Below are positions 17,074 through 25,946 of a stretch of 64,000 nucleotides of DNA, one piece after another; the first letter of the stretch is position 1, and each line of letters begins with the position of its first letter. This stretch comes from Ferranicluibacter quercicola. Lineage in GTDB: Bacteria > Pseudomonadota > Alphaproteobacteria > Rhizobiales > Rhizobiaceae. A program made the translations under genes and the position numbers. The stretch covers positions 248,001-312,000 of the forward strand of contig NZ_JAJOZR010000007.1 in NCBI RefSeq assembly GCF_021168455.1, in the 5' to 3' direction. The notes below the pieces were generated by a model, which was not told where the DNA came from, made no database searches, and saw only the letters and a list, made by a program, of their open reading frames with translations.

Positions 17074-18513
17074 TCAGGAGCGTTCGGCGACGAGGCCGCT
17101 GCCCCATGGGCCGTGATGCGAATCCTTGCCGTCCGTGCGGTCATAGCCATGCGCGCCGAAATAGTCGCGCTGGGCCTGGATCATGTTCGCCGTGCCGCGG
17201 GCGCGACGGTAGCTGTCGAAGTAGCCGAGCGCCGAGGCAAGCGCGGGAACCGGAAGCCCACCGAGAACGGCCGTGGAGACGACGCGGCGGAGAGGCGCGT
17301 CGGTATCCTTGACCATGGCGGCAAAGGCCGGGGTGACGATGAGGTTCGCCGCATCCGGCGATTCGGTGAAGGCCTTGGTGATTTCGTCGAGGAACTGCGA
17401 GCGGATGATGCAGCCGGCACGCCAGATGCGGGCGATGGTCGGCATCGGCAGGTTCCAGCCGAATTCGCGCGATGCCGCCGCCATGACGGCGAAGCCCTGC
17501 GCATAGGCGCCGATCTTGGCCGCGAGCAGGGCGTTTTCGAGATCGGCAAGGAAGGCCGTCTTGTCGCCGACCGACAGCGGCGGAACATCCGGCAGGCCGA
17601 GAATTTTCTCGGCAGCTTCGCGCTCGGCCTTCATCGACGACAGGCTGCGGGCAGCCACGGCGGCCTCGATGCCGGTGGCCGGCACGCCCATGTTCTGCGC
17701 CTCGATCACCGACCACTTGCCGGTGCCCTTCTGGCCGGCCTTGTCGAGGATGACATCGACGAGCGGCCCGGAACCGAGCTGGTCGCCGGCGCGCAGCACG
17801 ATTTCGGAAATCTCGATCAGGAAGGAATTCAGGCGGCCCTTGTTCCAGGTCGCGAAAACCTCGGCGATCTCGGTCGCGGTCATCTTCAGGCCGTCGCGCA
17901 GGATGCCGTAGATCTCGGCGATCATCTGCATGTCGGCATATTCGATGCCGTTGTGGATGGTCTTGACGAAGTGGCCGGCCCCGTTCTCGCCGAGCCATGC
18001 GACGCACGGATCGCCCTCATAGCGGGCGGCAATGGAGGTCAGGACCTTCTCGACGCGCTTCCAGCTTTCTTCCAGGCCGCCGACCATGATCGAGGGGCCA
18101 TGGCGCGCACCTTCCTCGCCACCGGACACGCCCATGCCGATGAACGTCAGGCCGCTGTCCTTCAGCGTATCGAAGCGGCGCATCGTATCGCGGAAATTGG
18201 CGTTGCCGGCATCGATCATGATGTCGTGCGCCTCGAGATGCGGCTTCAGGATTTCCATCTGCTGGTCGACGGCATCGCCGGCCTTGATCATGATGATGAT
18301 CGGCCGCGGCGGCTTGATGGCCGCAACGAAGTCTTCGATCGTCTCGCAGGGGATGATGCGATCCTTCAGATCGCCTGCCTCTTCGTAGAATTCTCTCGTG
18401 CGCTCGACCGTGCGGTTGAACACCGCGATCGTGTTGCCCTTCTCGGCAATGTTGAGCGCGAGGTTGGACCCCATGACGCCGAGCCCGATTAGGCCGATTT
18501 CCGCCTGTGCCAC
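17074..18513 (-). CDS. gnd: 6-phosphogluconate dehydrogenase, decarboxylating
   Basis: Oxidises 6-phosphogluconate to ribulose 5-phosphate with NADP and loss of CO2 in the oxidative pentose phosphate pathway. 479 aa, a normal length. N-terminal nucleotide site GLGVMGSNLALN, signature MGVSGGEEGARHGPSIMVGG near residue 128, catalytic KTIHNGIEYADMQ near residue 184, and the C-terminal tail with RDYFGAHGYDRTD. It is a single leftward gene separated by a terminator from the LacI-type regulator. The 280-base upstream gap (18514-18793) shows no gene, only the hairpin-like CCGAC-CGTTGCA-GTCGG near 18592-18608. Confidence 0.96.
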   Translation of the reverse strand: MAQAEIGLIGLGVMGSNLALNIAEKGNTIAVFNRTVERTREFYEEAGDLKDRIIPCETIEDFVAAIKPPRPIIIMIKAGDAVDQQMEILKPHLEAHDIMIDAGNANFRDTMRRFDTLKDSGLTFIGMGVSGGEEGARHGPSIMVGGLEESWKRVEKVLTSIAARYEGDPCVAWLGENGAGHFVKTIHNGIEYADMQMIAEIYGILRDGLKMTATEIAEVFATWNKGRLNSFLIEISEIVLRAGDQLGSGPLVDVILDKAGQKGTGKWSVIEAQNMGVPATGIEAAVAARSLSSMKAEREAAEKILGLPDVPPLSVGDKTAFLADLENALLAAKIGAYAQGFAVMAAASREFGWNLPMPTIARIWRAGCIIRSQFLDEITKAFTESPDAANLIVTPAFAAMVKDTDAPLRRVVSTAVLGGLPVPALASALGYFDSYRRARGTANMIQAQRDYFGAHGYDRTDGKDSHHGPWGSGLVAERS

Positions 18514-18793
18514 GTATAAGCCTCCATAGATGCTGGAACGCGGGGATGCCGTTCATCGGCGGGCGTTCCATTGATGTGCCGTACCCGCAGTGCCGACCGT
18601 TGCAGTCGGTTGCCGAATGGGTGAACGCCGCAAGTTTTGGCACCGGAAAGAGTGAACCACAAGACATTGTTGAAGTTCGCAGCTACATTTCCTCCCGGAT
18701 GCCGGCGGACGGAACGGCGGCATGCGGCGCGGCCGCGAGGGAGCGGCGGTGGCACCGGCAGGACCGGCCGGCGGAGCCGAGGGAGAGAGCGCC

Positions 18794-19207
18794 ATGGCGA
18801 TGAATGTGCGAACCGTCGAGGTCGTCATCAATCGGGATGCGGCTGCGGTTTATGCCTATGCGCATCGCCCCGAGACCATGCCGCTCTGGGCATCCGGGCT
18901 TGCGAGCGGGCTGCAGCCGGCCGGCGATCACTGGGTCGCGAGCGGGCCGCTCGGAACGGTGACGATCTTCTTCGCGCCGCCGAACGATCTGGGCGTGATG
19001 GACCACACGGTCGTCGAGGCAACCGGCGTCTCGACCTACAACGCCTTTCGCGTGACACCGAACGGGGCCGACGCCGTGGTCGTGTTCACGCTGCTGCAGG
19101 CGGCGGATGCGACGGACGAGAGCTTCGCCTGCGATATCGATTGGGTGCGCAAGGACCTGACCCGGCTCAAGGCCATTCTGGAAGGCGAAGCGGACGCGAC
19201 GATCTGA
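18794..19207 (+). CDS. SRPBCC/START-like domain protein
   Basis: Small cytosolic protein, 137 aa, with the helix-grip layout of the SRPBCC (polyketide cyclase/dehydrase-like) superfamily: VRTVEVVINRDAAAVYAYAHRPETMPLWASGL, then beta strands HWVASGPLGTVTIFFAPPNDLGVMDHTVV, and a long C-terminal helix IDWVRKDLTRLKAILEG. These folds bind hydrophobic ligands; no ligand can be assigned. The ATG at 18794 is chosen because of the GAGGGAGAGAG site before it; the frame is open to 18722 without one. Confidence 0.7.
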   Translation: MAMNVRTVEVVINRDAAAVYAYAHRPETMPLWASGLASGLQPAGDHWVASGPLGTVTIFFAPPNDLGVMDHTVVEATGVSTYNAFRVTPNGADAVVVFTLLQAADATDESFACDIDWVRKDLTRLKAILEGEADATI

Positions 19208-19238
19208 ACCGCCTGCCCGGAAACGGCTGACCGCTCCG

Positions 19239-19958
19239 TCAGGCAGCGATGGCGCGGCGGCGGTTGGCAAGCTCCTGGTAGACCACGATGGCGCCGATGA
19301 TCTGCCCCGTCGATGTCCGGCACGGCGTCATGCGGGACCGGATGACGATGGTCCGGCCGTCGATCTCGCGGGCATAGGTCGTATCCACCGTCTCGCCGGC
19401 AAAGCAGCGGTCGAGGCGGGGTTTGACATTGTCCTCGAAGAACTGGAGCCCGGAAAACTCGAGAATCGTCCGCCCGATGAGGGACAGCGGCGTTTCATCG
19501 AGAGACTGCGCGTGCAGAACATTCGCATAGAGATAGCGGTAATCCGGCGTGATGACGCAGACGCGATCCGGCAGACTGTCGAGAATCGCCTCGTTCAACA
19601 GCCCCTCGTCCGCCCGGAGCTTGGGGAGCGGCGCGCCCGGTGCAGCCGGAACGCCCGGATACCGGACGACGAGATGCCCGGTCCCCGCCTCGACGAAATA
19701 GCGCTCGGCGAGCTTGGACAGCGCATTGCTGTGCCGCAGGACATGGGAACTGTCGCCGGCTTCGATCTTCAGGAGATCGAGCAGAAACTGGAACTGAAGG
19801 CGGGCATCCGCGAGCGACGTCGCACGTTCGTTCTCGACGGCCCTGAGAAGAGGGTCGATCTCGCTGTCGAGGACGTCGATCAGCAAGGTTTCCCCGCTGG
19901 CAACCGCCTGTTGGATCTGGCTGTACTTCACCCAGAACAAATCGATCAGCGTCTTCAC
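19239..19958 (-). CDS. PAS domain protein
   Basis: 239 aa. The N-terminal half is helical and charged (DLFWVKYSQIQQAVASGE...LDSEIDPLLRAVENERATSL). The C-terminal half (about 125-230) is a PAS domain: LNEAILDSLPDRVCVITPDYRYLYANVLHAQSLD, then IGRTILEFSG and a PAC-like MTPCRTSTGQIIGAIVVYQ ending. There is no kinase, GGDEF or HTH output, so it must signal through a partner or act as a sensor adaptor. It stands alone between the SRPBCC gene and the lipid A cluster. Confidence 0.75.
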   Translation of the reverse strand: MKTLIDLFWVKYSQIQQAVASGETLLIDVLDSEIDPLLRAVENERATSLADARLQFQFLLDLLKIEAGDSSHVLRHSNALSKLAERYFVEAGTGHLVVRYPGVPAAPGAPLPKLRADEGLLNEAILDSLPDRVCVITPDYRYLYANVLHAQSLDETPLSLIGRTILEFSGLQFFEDNVKPRLDRCFAGETVDTTYAREIDGRTIVIRSRMTPCRTSTGQIIGAIVVYQELANRRRAIAA

Positions 19959-19994
19959 GAACCTTTTCCCTCATATCCATGCATCACCGAAAAC

Positions 19995-20009
19995 AGACAA
20001 AGATTGTCT
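19995..20009. promoter_or_regulatory. palindrome upstream of the PAS gene
   Basis: AGACAA-AGA-TTGTCT, a perfect inverted repeat 37 to 51 bases before the PAS start codon, in the relatively AT-rich 247-base gap 19959-20205. It could be a regulator site or a leader hairpin. Confidence 0.35.
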
Positions 20010-20205
20010 ATTTCGACAGCACAACCATAATGTATCACAAAACGCCGGATTTGCGCCGTTTCACTGTACACGCGCTGCCAGCCCGTTCAACCTTTCCTTT
20101 GCAATATCATGAATTCGATATGTCTTTTTTATAATTGAAACCGAGACAGCAGACATCTGCCTGAGGACTACCGCGAAGCTGTGACAGCCTGTCGAAGGCT
20201 TGCGC

Positions 20206-21174
20206 CTACATCTTCGTATTGGTTTCGCGCGCCAGCTTGCGCTTCACCTGCCAGCGGTCGTGATACCAGAGCCACTGACCGGGATATTCGCGGACCCAGC
20301 GCTCGACCGTGTCGTTCAGAAGCTGCGCTGTTGCCTCGACATCCACGCTGCCACCCTCCTTGCGCGGAATCGTGACGGCGGGTTCGATTTCCAGGCGGAA
20401 TCGATTACCGGGCAAGCGAATGCAGCGCGCCGGGTAAACTTCGCAGCCGAACTGACGGACGAGCTTCGCAAGCAGCGGATTGGTCTTGACCGGCTGTCCG
20501 AAGAATGTGGTGCTCAGGCCCTTCTTGAACTTCTGATCGACGAGAACGCCGATCCCCTGCCCTTCGTCCAGCTTGCGCGCAAGCGTAAAGGACGATCCGG
20601 CGTGTGACGGCACGAGCGTTCCCATGCGCTTGGCCCGGAAGTCGTAGACCTTCTTGGCCATGGTCGCATTGTTCGGCGGGCGAAAGAGCACGGTGACATC
20701 GAGACCGAACGCCGATCCTGCAACCGGCAACATCTCGAAACTGCCGGTATGGCCGGTGAAGACGATGAAGGGGCGCGGATTGTCGCGCAGATCGAGGAAG
20801 ATCGGTGCGCCGACAACCTCCACCCGGCCCGGCGCGCCCCGCGTCGGGTCGTAGTCGAACAGGCGGTCGAGAAAGACGTACTCGGCGGCGAGACGCCCGA
20901 TAGACCCCCAGCTTTCCATCGCGATCGCCTCGATCTCGCTCTGACTTTTTTCCGGGAAGGCGGCACGGAGATTGGCCAGCGTCAGCAGATGGCGACCGCG
21001 CATGAAGCGCGGGCCGGCAAGCCGCGCCGCGCGGTCCATGACGTTCAGCGCGGTGTCCGGTGGCAGAAGCTTCAGCAGCAGCAGCGGCAGAAACGCCAGC
21101 TGCGCGACGATCCAGTCGCTCGCGTGCCGGTAAAACAGAACGAGCCGCGTGATCAGACTGCGCACCGGGATCAA
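20206..21174 (-). CDS. lpxXL: lipid A very-long-chain acyltransferase LpxXL
   Basis: Inner-membrane acyltransferase of the HtrB/LpxL family that transfers the 27-hydroxyoctacosanoyl chain from AcpXL to lipid A in rhizobia. 322 aa. It has an N-terminal membrane segment (WIVAQLAFLPLLLLKLL), the catalytic HX4E in FTGHTGSFEMLPVAG, and the DQKFKKGLSTTFFGQPV and CIRLPGNRFRLEIEP regions of the family. I take the TTG at 21174, which overlaps the adh2XL stop; a GTG at 21165 is an equally possible start. It is the last gene of the lipid A cluster. Confidence 0.9.
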   Translation of the reverse strand: MIPVRSLITRLVLFYRHASDWIVAQLAFLPLLLLKLLPPDTALNVMDRAARLAGPRFMRGRHLLTLANLRAAFPEKSQSEIEAIAMESWGSIGRLAAEYVFLDRLFDYDPTRGAPGRVEVVGAPIFLDLRDNPRPFIVFTGHTGSFEMLPVAGSAFGLDVTVLFRPPNNATMAKKVYDFRAKRMGTLVPSHAGSSFTLARKLDEGQGIGVLVDQKFKKGLSTTFFGQPVKTNPLLAKLVRQFGCEVYPARCIRLPGNRFRLEIEPAVTIPRKEGGSVDVEATAQLLNDTVERWVREYPGQWLWYHDRWQVKRKLARETNTKM

Positions 21175-22199
21175 TCCAGCCGCAGGACGATCTTGCCGAA
21201 CACCTGCCGGCCTTCCATGCGCTCGAGCGCGCGATCGATGTTTTCGAAGGTCACTTCGGTGTCGATGACGGGATGGACGAGGCCGCGTGCCATCTTCTGC
21301 ATCGCATCCGCCATATTCTCCATCCGGCAGCCGAACGAGCCGATCAGCTTCAGCTGCTGCTGGAACAACATCATCAGGTTCATGTCGGTGGAAACGCCCG
21401 AGGTGGAGCCGCAGGTGACGAGACGCCCGCCCCGCTTCATGCAGAGCATGGAGCCGGCCCAAGTGTCCTTGCCGACATGCTCGAACACGACGTCGACGCC
21501 CTTCTTCTTCGTCAGCTTGCGCACCACGCCTTCGAAGCGGTCGGTGCGGTAGTTGATGACGTGATCGGCGCCGAGCGCCTTGGCCTTCTCGATCTTGTCG
21601 TCGGAGCCGACCGTGGTGATGACGGTGCAGCCGATCTTCTTGGCGAGCTGGATCGCCGCGGAACCGATGCCGGAGCCCCCGGCATGGATGAGGATGGTCT
21701 CGCCCGGCTCGAGCTTGGCATTGTCGAACAGCATGTGCTCCACCGTACCGAAGGTAACGGGCGCCAGCGCTGCGGCGACGGCGTCGACGCCGGGCGGTGC
21801 GGGCACGAGGAGACGGGCGGGAAGATTGACCTTCTCCTGCGCGAAGCCGTCGAGGTGGAAGCCGTGAACGCCGCTGACATGTTCGCAGAGATTGTCGCGA
21901 CCCTCGCGGCAGGGGCGGCAGAGACCGCAGGTGCGCGCGCCATAGATCGACACGAGCTGACCCGGCAGGACGTTGGCAACACCCGGCCCGATGGTCTCGA
22001 CCACGCCGGCCGCTTCCGCGCCGATGACGAGCGGCATCTTGCGCTTGGCGAACGCCATGCCGCGCCAGCCCCAGACGTCGATATGGTTGAGCGCCACGGC
22101 CTTGACGCGCAGCGTCACCTCGCCCGGGCCCGGAGCGGCCGGTTCCGGCAGGTCCGTGACTTCGAGCTTCCGGTCGTCGATCAGTTGCAGGGCGCGCAT
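21171..22199 (-). CDS. adh2XL: zinc-type alcohol dehydrogenase/reductase of the C28 fatty acid cluster
   Basis: Medium-chain dehydrogenase/reductase, 342 aa. Structural zinc cysteines sit in GARTCGLCRPCREGRDNLCEHVSG (about residues 93-115). The nucleotide fold is ILIHAGGSGIGSAAIQLAKKIG, and the catalytic-domain start is GPGEVTLRVKAVALNHIDVWGW. In rhizobia the gene is a fixed member of the acpXL-lpxXL cluster and is thought to act in making the 27-hydroxylated C28 acyl chain; its precise step is not established. It overlaps lpxXL and follows fabF1XL by 45 bases. Confidence 0.88.
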   Translation of the reverse strand: MRALQLIDDRKLEVTDLPEPAAPGPGEVTLRVKAVALNHIDVWGWRGMAFAKRKMPLVIGAEAAGVVETIGPGVANVLPGQLVSIYGARTCGLCRPCREGRDNLCEHVSGVHGFHLDGFAQEKVNLPARLLVPAPPGVDAVAAALAPVTFGTVEHMLFDNAKLEPGETILIHAGGSGIGSAAIQLAKKIGCTVITTVGSDDKIEKAKALGADHVINYRTDRFEGVVRKLTKKKGVDVVFEHVGKDTWAGSMLCMKRGGRLVTCGSTSGVSTDMNLMMLFQQQLKLIGSFGCRMENMADAMQKMARGLVHPVIDTEVTFENIDRALERMEGRQVFGKIVLRLD

Positions 22200-22244
22200 G
22201 GTCTTTTCCTTATCGTTTCCGCGAGGTCGTCGATGTCGCCGGCC

Positions 22245-23528
22245 TCAGGCCGGTTCGGCCGTCATGACCAGGCTGGCATTCTGCCCGCCGAAGCCGAAGG
22301 AGTTGGAGAGCACGGCCGTCACCTGCGCATCGCGCTTGACGTTCGGCACCACATCCAGGGCAATGGCCGGATCGGGGTTCTGGTAGTTGATGGTCGGCGG
22401 CAGCGTGCCCGTGAGAATGGTCTGCAGCGAGAAGACCGCCTCGACGGCACCGGCCGCCGTCAGCGTGTGGCCGATCATCGACTTGTTGGAGGAGACCGGG
22501 ATACGCGCGAGCCCCTCGCCAAAGACGGCCGACATCGCGCCATATTCCATCTTGTCGTTCTCGGGCGTCGATGTGCCATGCGCGTTGACATAGCCGATGT
22601 CACTCTCGGCGATGCCGGCATCGGCAAGTGCGGCGCGGATCGTGGCGATGGCCGGTCCGCCGTCCGGCGAGGAGCGCGTGCGGTGGAAGAGATCGGCCTT
22701 TTCGCCGCAGCCCTTGAGAATGCCCAGCACCTTCGCGCCGCGCGCAACGGCGGCTTCGAGCGATTCGAGCACCAGAGTGGCCGCACCTTCGGCGATGACA
22801 AAGCCGTCGCGATCGCGCGTGAAGGGCTTGGAGGCCTTTTCCGGCGGGTCGTTCTGGGTGGAAAGGGCCGAGAGCAGCGAGAAGCGGATCAGCGCTTCCG
22901 CACTCACCGAGCCATCGGTCGCAACCGTCAGCGCGCGGGTCGTGCGGCCCTGGCGAATGGCCTCGACGCCGAGCTGGATGGCGGTGGCACCCGAGGCGCA
23001 GGCCGTGGACAAGGTCACCGGCAGGCCACGCGTTCCGAACCGGTCGGACAGCCGCTCGGAGATCGCGCCGAACAGGGCCGCCTCGTAGAAGACCGGATCG
23101 GCCTTCTCCCGCATGGCGGCGAGGAAACGGTTATAGGCGTCCGCCGGCTTTTCGGACGGCGGCGAACGATCGGCGAGCGCAAAGCGCGCGCTCCATTCCG
23201 GCTCGATCGGCGGCGCGGCCAGGAAGAGCGGGCCGTCGAAATCGCCGGAGATGCCGGCCTGCGCCAGAGCCTCCAGCGTCGTCTCGCGCGCCATGGCGTA
23301 GGACCGCTCGACCGAGTTTTCGGCGGGCACATCGATGAAATCCACGGTTCCGCAGATTCGTGTCGACAGCCCGTCCGTTGGGAAGCGGGTGATCTTGTGG
23401 ATGCCGGACACGCCGCCTGTCAGCGCGGCCCAATTGTCCTGAAGCCCCTGGCCGAGCGACGTGATGACGCCCATGCCGGTGACGGCGATCAGCGGGCGAC
23501 CCAGGTGATCCTTATAGGCATTGGTCAT
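22245..23528 (-). CDS. fabF1XL: beta-ketoacyl-ACP synthase FabF1XL (catalytically complete)
   Basis: Condensing enzyme for elongation of the very-long-chain acyl-AcpXL, 427 aa, thiolase fold. The KAS II triad is intact: Cys177 in LSTACASGATAI, His317 in VNAHGTSTPEND and His354 in NKSMIGHTLTAAGA. Its start overlaps the stop of fabF2XL by four bases (ATGA), consistent with co-translation of the two ketosynthase-like subunits. The upstream partner lacks the triad, so this protein probably supplies the activity of a heterodimer. Confidence 0.92.
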   Translation of the reverse strand: MTNAYKDHLGRPLIAVTGMGVITSLGQGLQDNWAALTGGVSGIHKITRFPTDGLSTRICGTVDFIDVPAENSVERSYAMARETTLEALAQAGISGDFDGPLFLAAPPIEPEWSARFALADRSPPSEKPADAYNRFLAAMREKADPVFYEAALFGAISERLSDRFGTRGLPVTLSTACASGATAIQLGVEAIRQGRTTRALTVATDGSVSAEALIRFSLLSALSTQNDPPEKASKPFTRDRDGFVIAEGAATLVLESLEAAVARGAKVLGILKGCGEKADLFHRTRSSPDGGPAIATIRAALADAGIAESDIGYVNAHGTSTPENDKMEYGAMSAVFGEGLARIPVSSNKSMIGHTLTAAGAVEAVFSLQTILTGTLPPTINYQNPDPAIALDVVPNVKRDAQVTAVLSNSFGFGGQNASLVMTAEPA

Positions 23529-24742
23529 GACGAATGCTCCTCTGCACCGGCTCTGGCATGGGCTGTGAGAACGGCGATGCCCTCGCCTCGGCCGTGGCCG
23601 AGCGTCGTAACGATCGCATGCTTCGGTGCGCGCGTCATGGATGGCTCCGACGGATCGAATGGCGGCACGACGGCCCCGGCATCGAGTGCAAGCGCGGCGA
23701 GCGCGAGCCCCAGCGGAAACTGCGCCTCGATCCCGTGCCCGACGGCGCCGCTATAGCCGCGCACCGGGGCATCGGGAAAGCGCGTCTGCAGCCATGTCCG
23801 TTCCTGCGCGGCGAGACCGGCAAGGCCGCTGGCGCCGGAAAACACGATGGTCTCCGCGCCCGGCGCGGCCTCGCTCAACCGGTCCAGCCGGCGCTCCAGC
23901 CCGCCGCCGTCGCGCTGGCCGCGATCGCCGCCGACGGCATCGATGGTCGCATAGATCCGCGCGCCGCGACCTTCCGCATGTTCGCGCGATTCGAGCACCA
24001 GAAAGGCGCCGACGGACCCGAGGATGATGCCGCCGCCCTCGCCGTCCGCGCGCGACCAGAGCGGATGCCACGGCCCTGTCGCATGCGCCTGCAGCGCTTC
24101 CACGAGAAGGATGATGTCGAGCCGCTCGGCCGACAGCGCGCCGCCGACGAGCGTGTGGCTCGACTGGCCGGCCTTGATGCGGGCGAAAGCCGTTTCGACG
24201 GCGGAAATGCCGGCGGCTTCCTCGCCCATGAAGGTGCGCGACGATCCCGTGACCTTGTGGACGATCGAGATGTTGCCGGCCATCAGATTGGAGAGCTGGG
24301 CGAGGAACAGCGTCGGGCGCAGTTCGGTTGTCAGTTTTTCGTTGAGGAGATGTTCGCGGTCGTTGCGCTTCAGGCCTTCGTCCACGATCAGGCTGTCGAC
24401 CGCGATATCGCGCTCGCCGCCGCCGGCCGCGACGATCATGTCCATGGTGCCGCAGGCTTCCGCGTCGTCCTTCAACCCGGCATCGTCGAGCGCGAGGCCG
24501 GCGCTGAAGACGCCGAGGCGCTGCCAGTTCTCCATCTGCCGCTGGTCGCCACGCTTGGCGATCTGCGCGGACCAGTCGATGGCCGGCAGCGGATGCACGG
24601 GATAGGGCGCGAAACGCTCCGTCTCCACCACCACTGCGGGCGGCTCGCCTGCCGTGAGCATGGCGACATGCGGCGCGACGCCCACGCCCTGGCTGGTGAC
24701 GATCCCCACCCCGGTGATCACGACGTCGTTGGCGGCCTTCAT
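23525..24742 (-). CDS. fabF2XL: ketosynthase-like partner FabF2XL, catalytic cysteine missing
   Basis: 405 aa, KAS fold (VVITGVGIVTSQGVG at the N-terminus, YSGAVGHGIEAQFPLGLALAALAL near the C-terminus). Aligning the nucleophile elbow puts Glu in place of the cysteine (TFMGEEAAGISAVETAFARI, E174/E175), and the first catalytic His is missing (FSGASGLAGLAAQ where NAHGTSTP is expected); only the second His (VGHG) remains. The pattern resembles the chain-length-factor subunit of type II polyketide synthases. It is known only as a cluster member needed for C28 acyl synthesis; the chain-length role is my inference. Confidence 0.87.
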   Translation of the reverse strand: MKAANDVVITGVGIVTSQGVGVAPHVAMLTAGEPPAVVVETERFAPYPVHPLPAIDWSAQIAKRGDQRQMENWQRLGVFSAGLALDDAGLKDDAEACGTMDMIVAAGGGERDIAVDSLIVDEGLKRNDREHLLNEKLTTELRPTLFLAQLSNLMAGNISIVHKVTGSSRTFMGEEAAGISAVETAFARIKAGQSSHTLVGGALSAERLDIILLVEALQAHATGPWHPLWSRADGEGGGIILGSVGAFLVLESREHAEGRGARIYATIDAVGGDRGQRDGGGLERRLDRLSEAAPGAETIVFSGASGLAGLAAQERTWLQTRFPDAPVRGYSGAVGHGIEAQFPLGLALAALALDAGAVVPPFDPSEPSMTRAPKHAIVTTLGHGRGEGIAVLTAHARAGAEEHSS

Positions 24743-24746
24743 GCGG

Positions 24747-25265
24747 TCACTCCTTGGGCGATTCTGGGGACGATTCCGGGCGCAGGTCCGGGGATAGCTG
24801 GCCAGCCAGTGCGGCCGTCAAACCGACCTCTTCGGCCCGCTTGCGGACGATGGGGCCGAGCGGCAGCTGATCGAACGGGACGGTCCGCAGCTTCAGCTGT
24901 GCGTCGGCGATCCGCTTGCCGGCCGACGAGATCTTCGCCTTCGTGACCGCAAAGCCAGAGCCGTCATGTTCCAGCACGACCTCGATATCGAGCACGGCTT
25001 CCGGCTCGACGAAGGAGCGCATCTTGGCGCCATCCACCGTCATGAGGAACGGCATGGCGGCAAAATCGGTGACGGCTAGCACGAGGAAGCCGGAGGCCTG
25101 CGCCATGGTCTCGATGAGGAGGACGCCTGGGACAAGCGGATAGCCGGGAAAATGCCCCTCGAAGACCGGGCTTTGCGCGGGCACGACGGAACGGGCGCGC
25201 AGCGTCTTCGCCGTCATGTCGACGGCCTCGACACGGTCGATCATCTGGAAATATTCAAGCAGCAT
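24747..25265 (-). CDS. fabZXL: 3-hydroxyacyl-ACP dehydratase FabZXL
   Basis: Dehydratase for the very-long-chain acyl elongation cycle, 172 aa, hotdog fold. Catalytic His38 is in SPVFEGHFPGYPLVPG and Glu52 in GVLLIETMAQASG. The C-terminal tail of about 20 residues (LSPDLRPESSPESPKE) is polar and longer than in housekeeping FabZ. Four bases separate its stop from the fabF2XL start. It lies 186 bases downstream of acpXL, after a strong hairpin. Confidence 0.92.
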   Translation of the reverse strand: MLLEYFQMIDRVEAVDMTAKTLRARSVVPAQSPVFEGHFPGYPLVPGVLLIETMAQASGFLVLAVTDFAAMPFLMTVDGAKMRSFVEPEAVLDIEVVLEHDGSGFAVTKAKISSAGKRIADAQLKLRTVPFDQLPLGPIVRKRAEEVGLTAALAGQLSPDLRPESSPESPKE

Positions 25266-25379
25266 AAGACATCATCCGCTGACCACCTTCACACCCGCGA
25301 CGGGAGACCCGCAACAGGCATCAAGGACCGGTGACGGCGGCACCCGGACGTTGCGTTCGAGGCCGTCAGGTAGAAATGG

Positions 25380-25424
25380 CGATGCCGCCTGTCAAGCACG
25401 CAAGAGCGGCGTCAGGCGGCATCG
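25380..25424 (-). promoter_or_regulatory. hairpin between acpXL and fabZXL
   Basis: CGATGCCGCCTG (25380-25391) pairs perfectly with CAGGCGGCATCG (25413-25424) over 12 bp. No clear U-run follows on the minus strand. It is likely to leave most transcripts or stable mRNA with acpXL only, since an acyl carrier protein is needed in excess over the enzymes using it. Confidence 0.65.
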
Positions 25425-25451
25425 CGGAACGGGTACCGTTGGAAAGGCCGA

Positions 25452-25730
25452 TCAGGCCTTGGCAGCGCGCAGTTCGTCGATCTTGGCACAGAGGTTCTTC
25501 AGGACGAAGTATTCCTCCGTCGAGGCCTTGCCTTCGTTGACATCCTGCGTCCACTTTTCCAGCGGAATCTTGATGCCGAATTCCTTGTCGATCGCAAACA
25601 CGATGTCGAGAAAATCGAGGCTGTCGATGCCCAGATCGTCGATCGTGTGGCTTTCCGGCGTGATCGTCTCGCGATCGATCTCGCTGGTTTCTGCAATGAT
25701 ATCGGCGACCTTGTCGAATGTGGCTGTCAC
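25452..25730 (-). CDS. acpXL: acyl carrier protein AcpXL
   Basis: Carries the C28 acyl chain during synthesis and transfer to lipid A, 92 aa, the usual AcpXL length. The phosphopantetheine attachment site is Ser37 in IDDLGIDSLDFLDIVFAID. The start is a GTG at 25730 behind AGAGG at a seven-base spacing; the longer open frame to 25913 has no ribosome site. It heads the lipid A cluster. Confidence 0.95.
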   Translation of the reverse strand: MTATFDKVADIIAETSEIDRETITPESHTIDDLGIDSLDFLDIVFAIDKEFGIKIPLEKWTQDVNEGKASTEEYFVLKNLCAKIDELRAAKA

Positions 25731-25764
25731 GCGCGGACCTCTTTGAGTGGCAAGTTTTGCCGAA

Positions 25765-25794
25765 GCTATAGGGTAACTGCGCAGGAAAAGCCAA
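25765..25794 (-). promoter_or_regulatory. putative acpXL promoter
   Basis: On the minus strand TTGGCT (25794-25789), an 18-base spacer and TATAGC (25770-25765), which would start transcription about 30 bases before the acpXL GTG. Match quality is moderate. Confidence 0.45.
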
Positions 25795-25946
25795 TGGCCT
25801 TGCGGCCATGCGGGGATTTTTGCCGGCCCCTGTTGCCGAAAGGACCGCGTTGCAGCATCGGCGATCATCCCGATGCGACAACGGGACGCGCAATCCCCGG
25901 TTCGCCCTAGCAACCAAGGGAAATCGCCGCCGCAGGATGGGAGGGG

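Noticed and set aside
18598..18606. CGTTGCAGT upstream of gnd as a third operator of the mannoside regulator
   Set aside because: Only one half of the palindrome matches; the left half differs, so this may be chance.
21273..23756. 827-codon plus-strand frame over adh2XL and fabF1XL
   Set aside because: A shadow of leftward genes with intact catalytic motifs; no recognisable domain.
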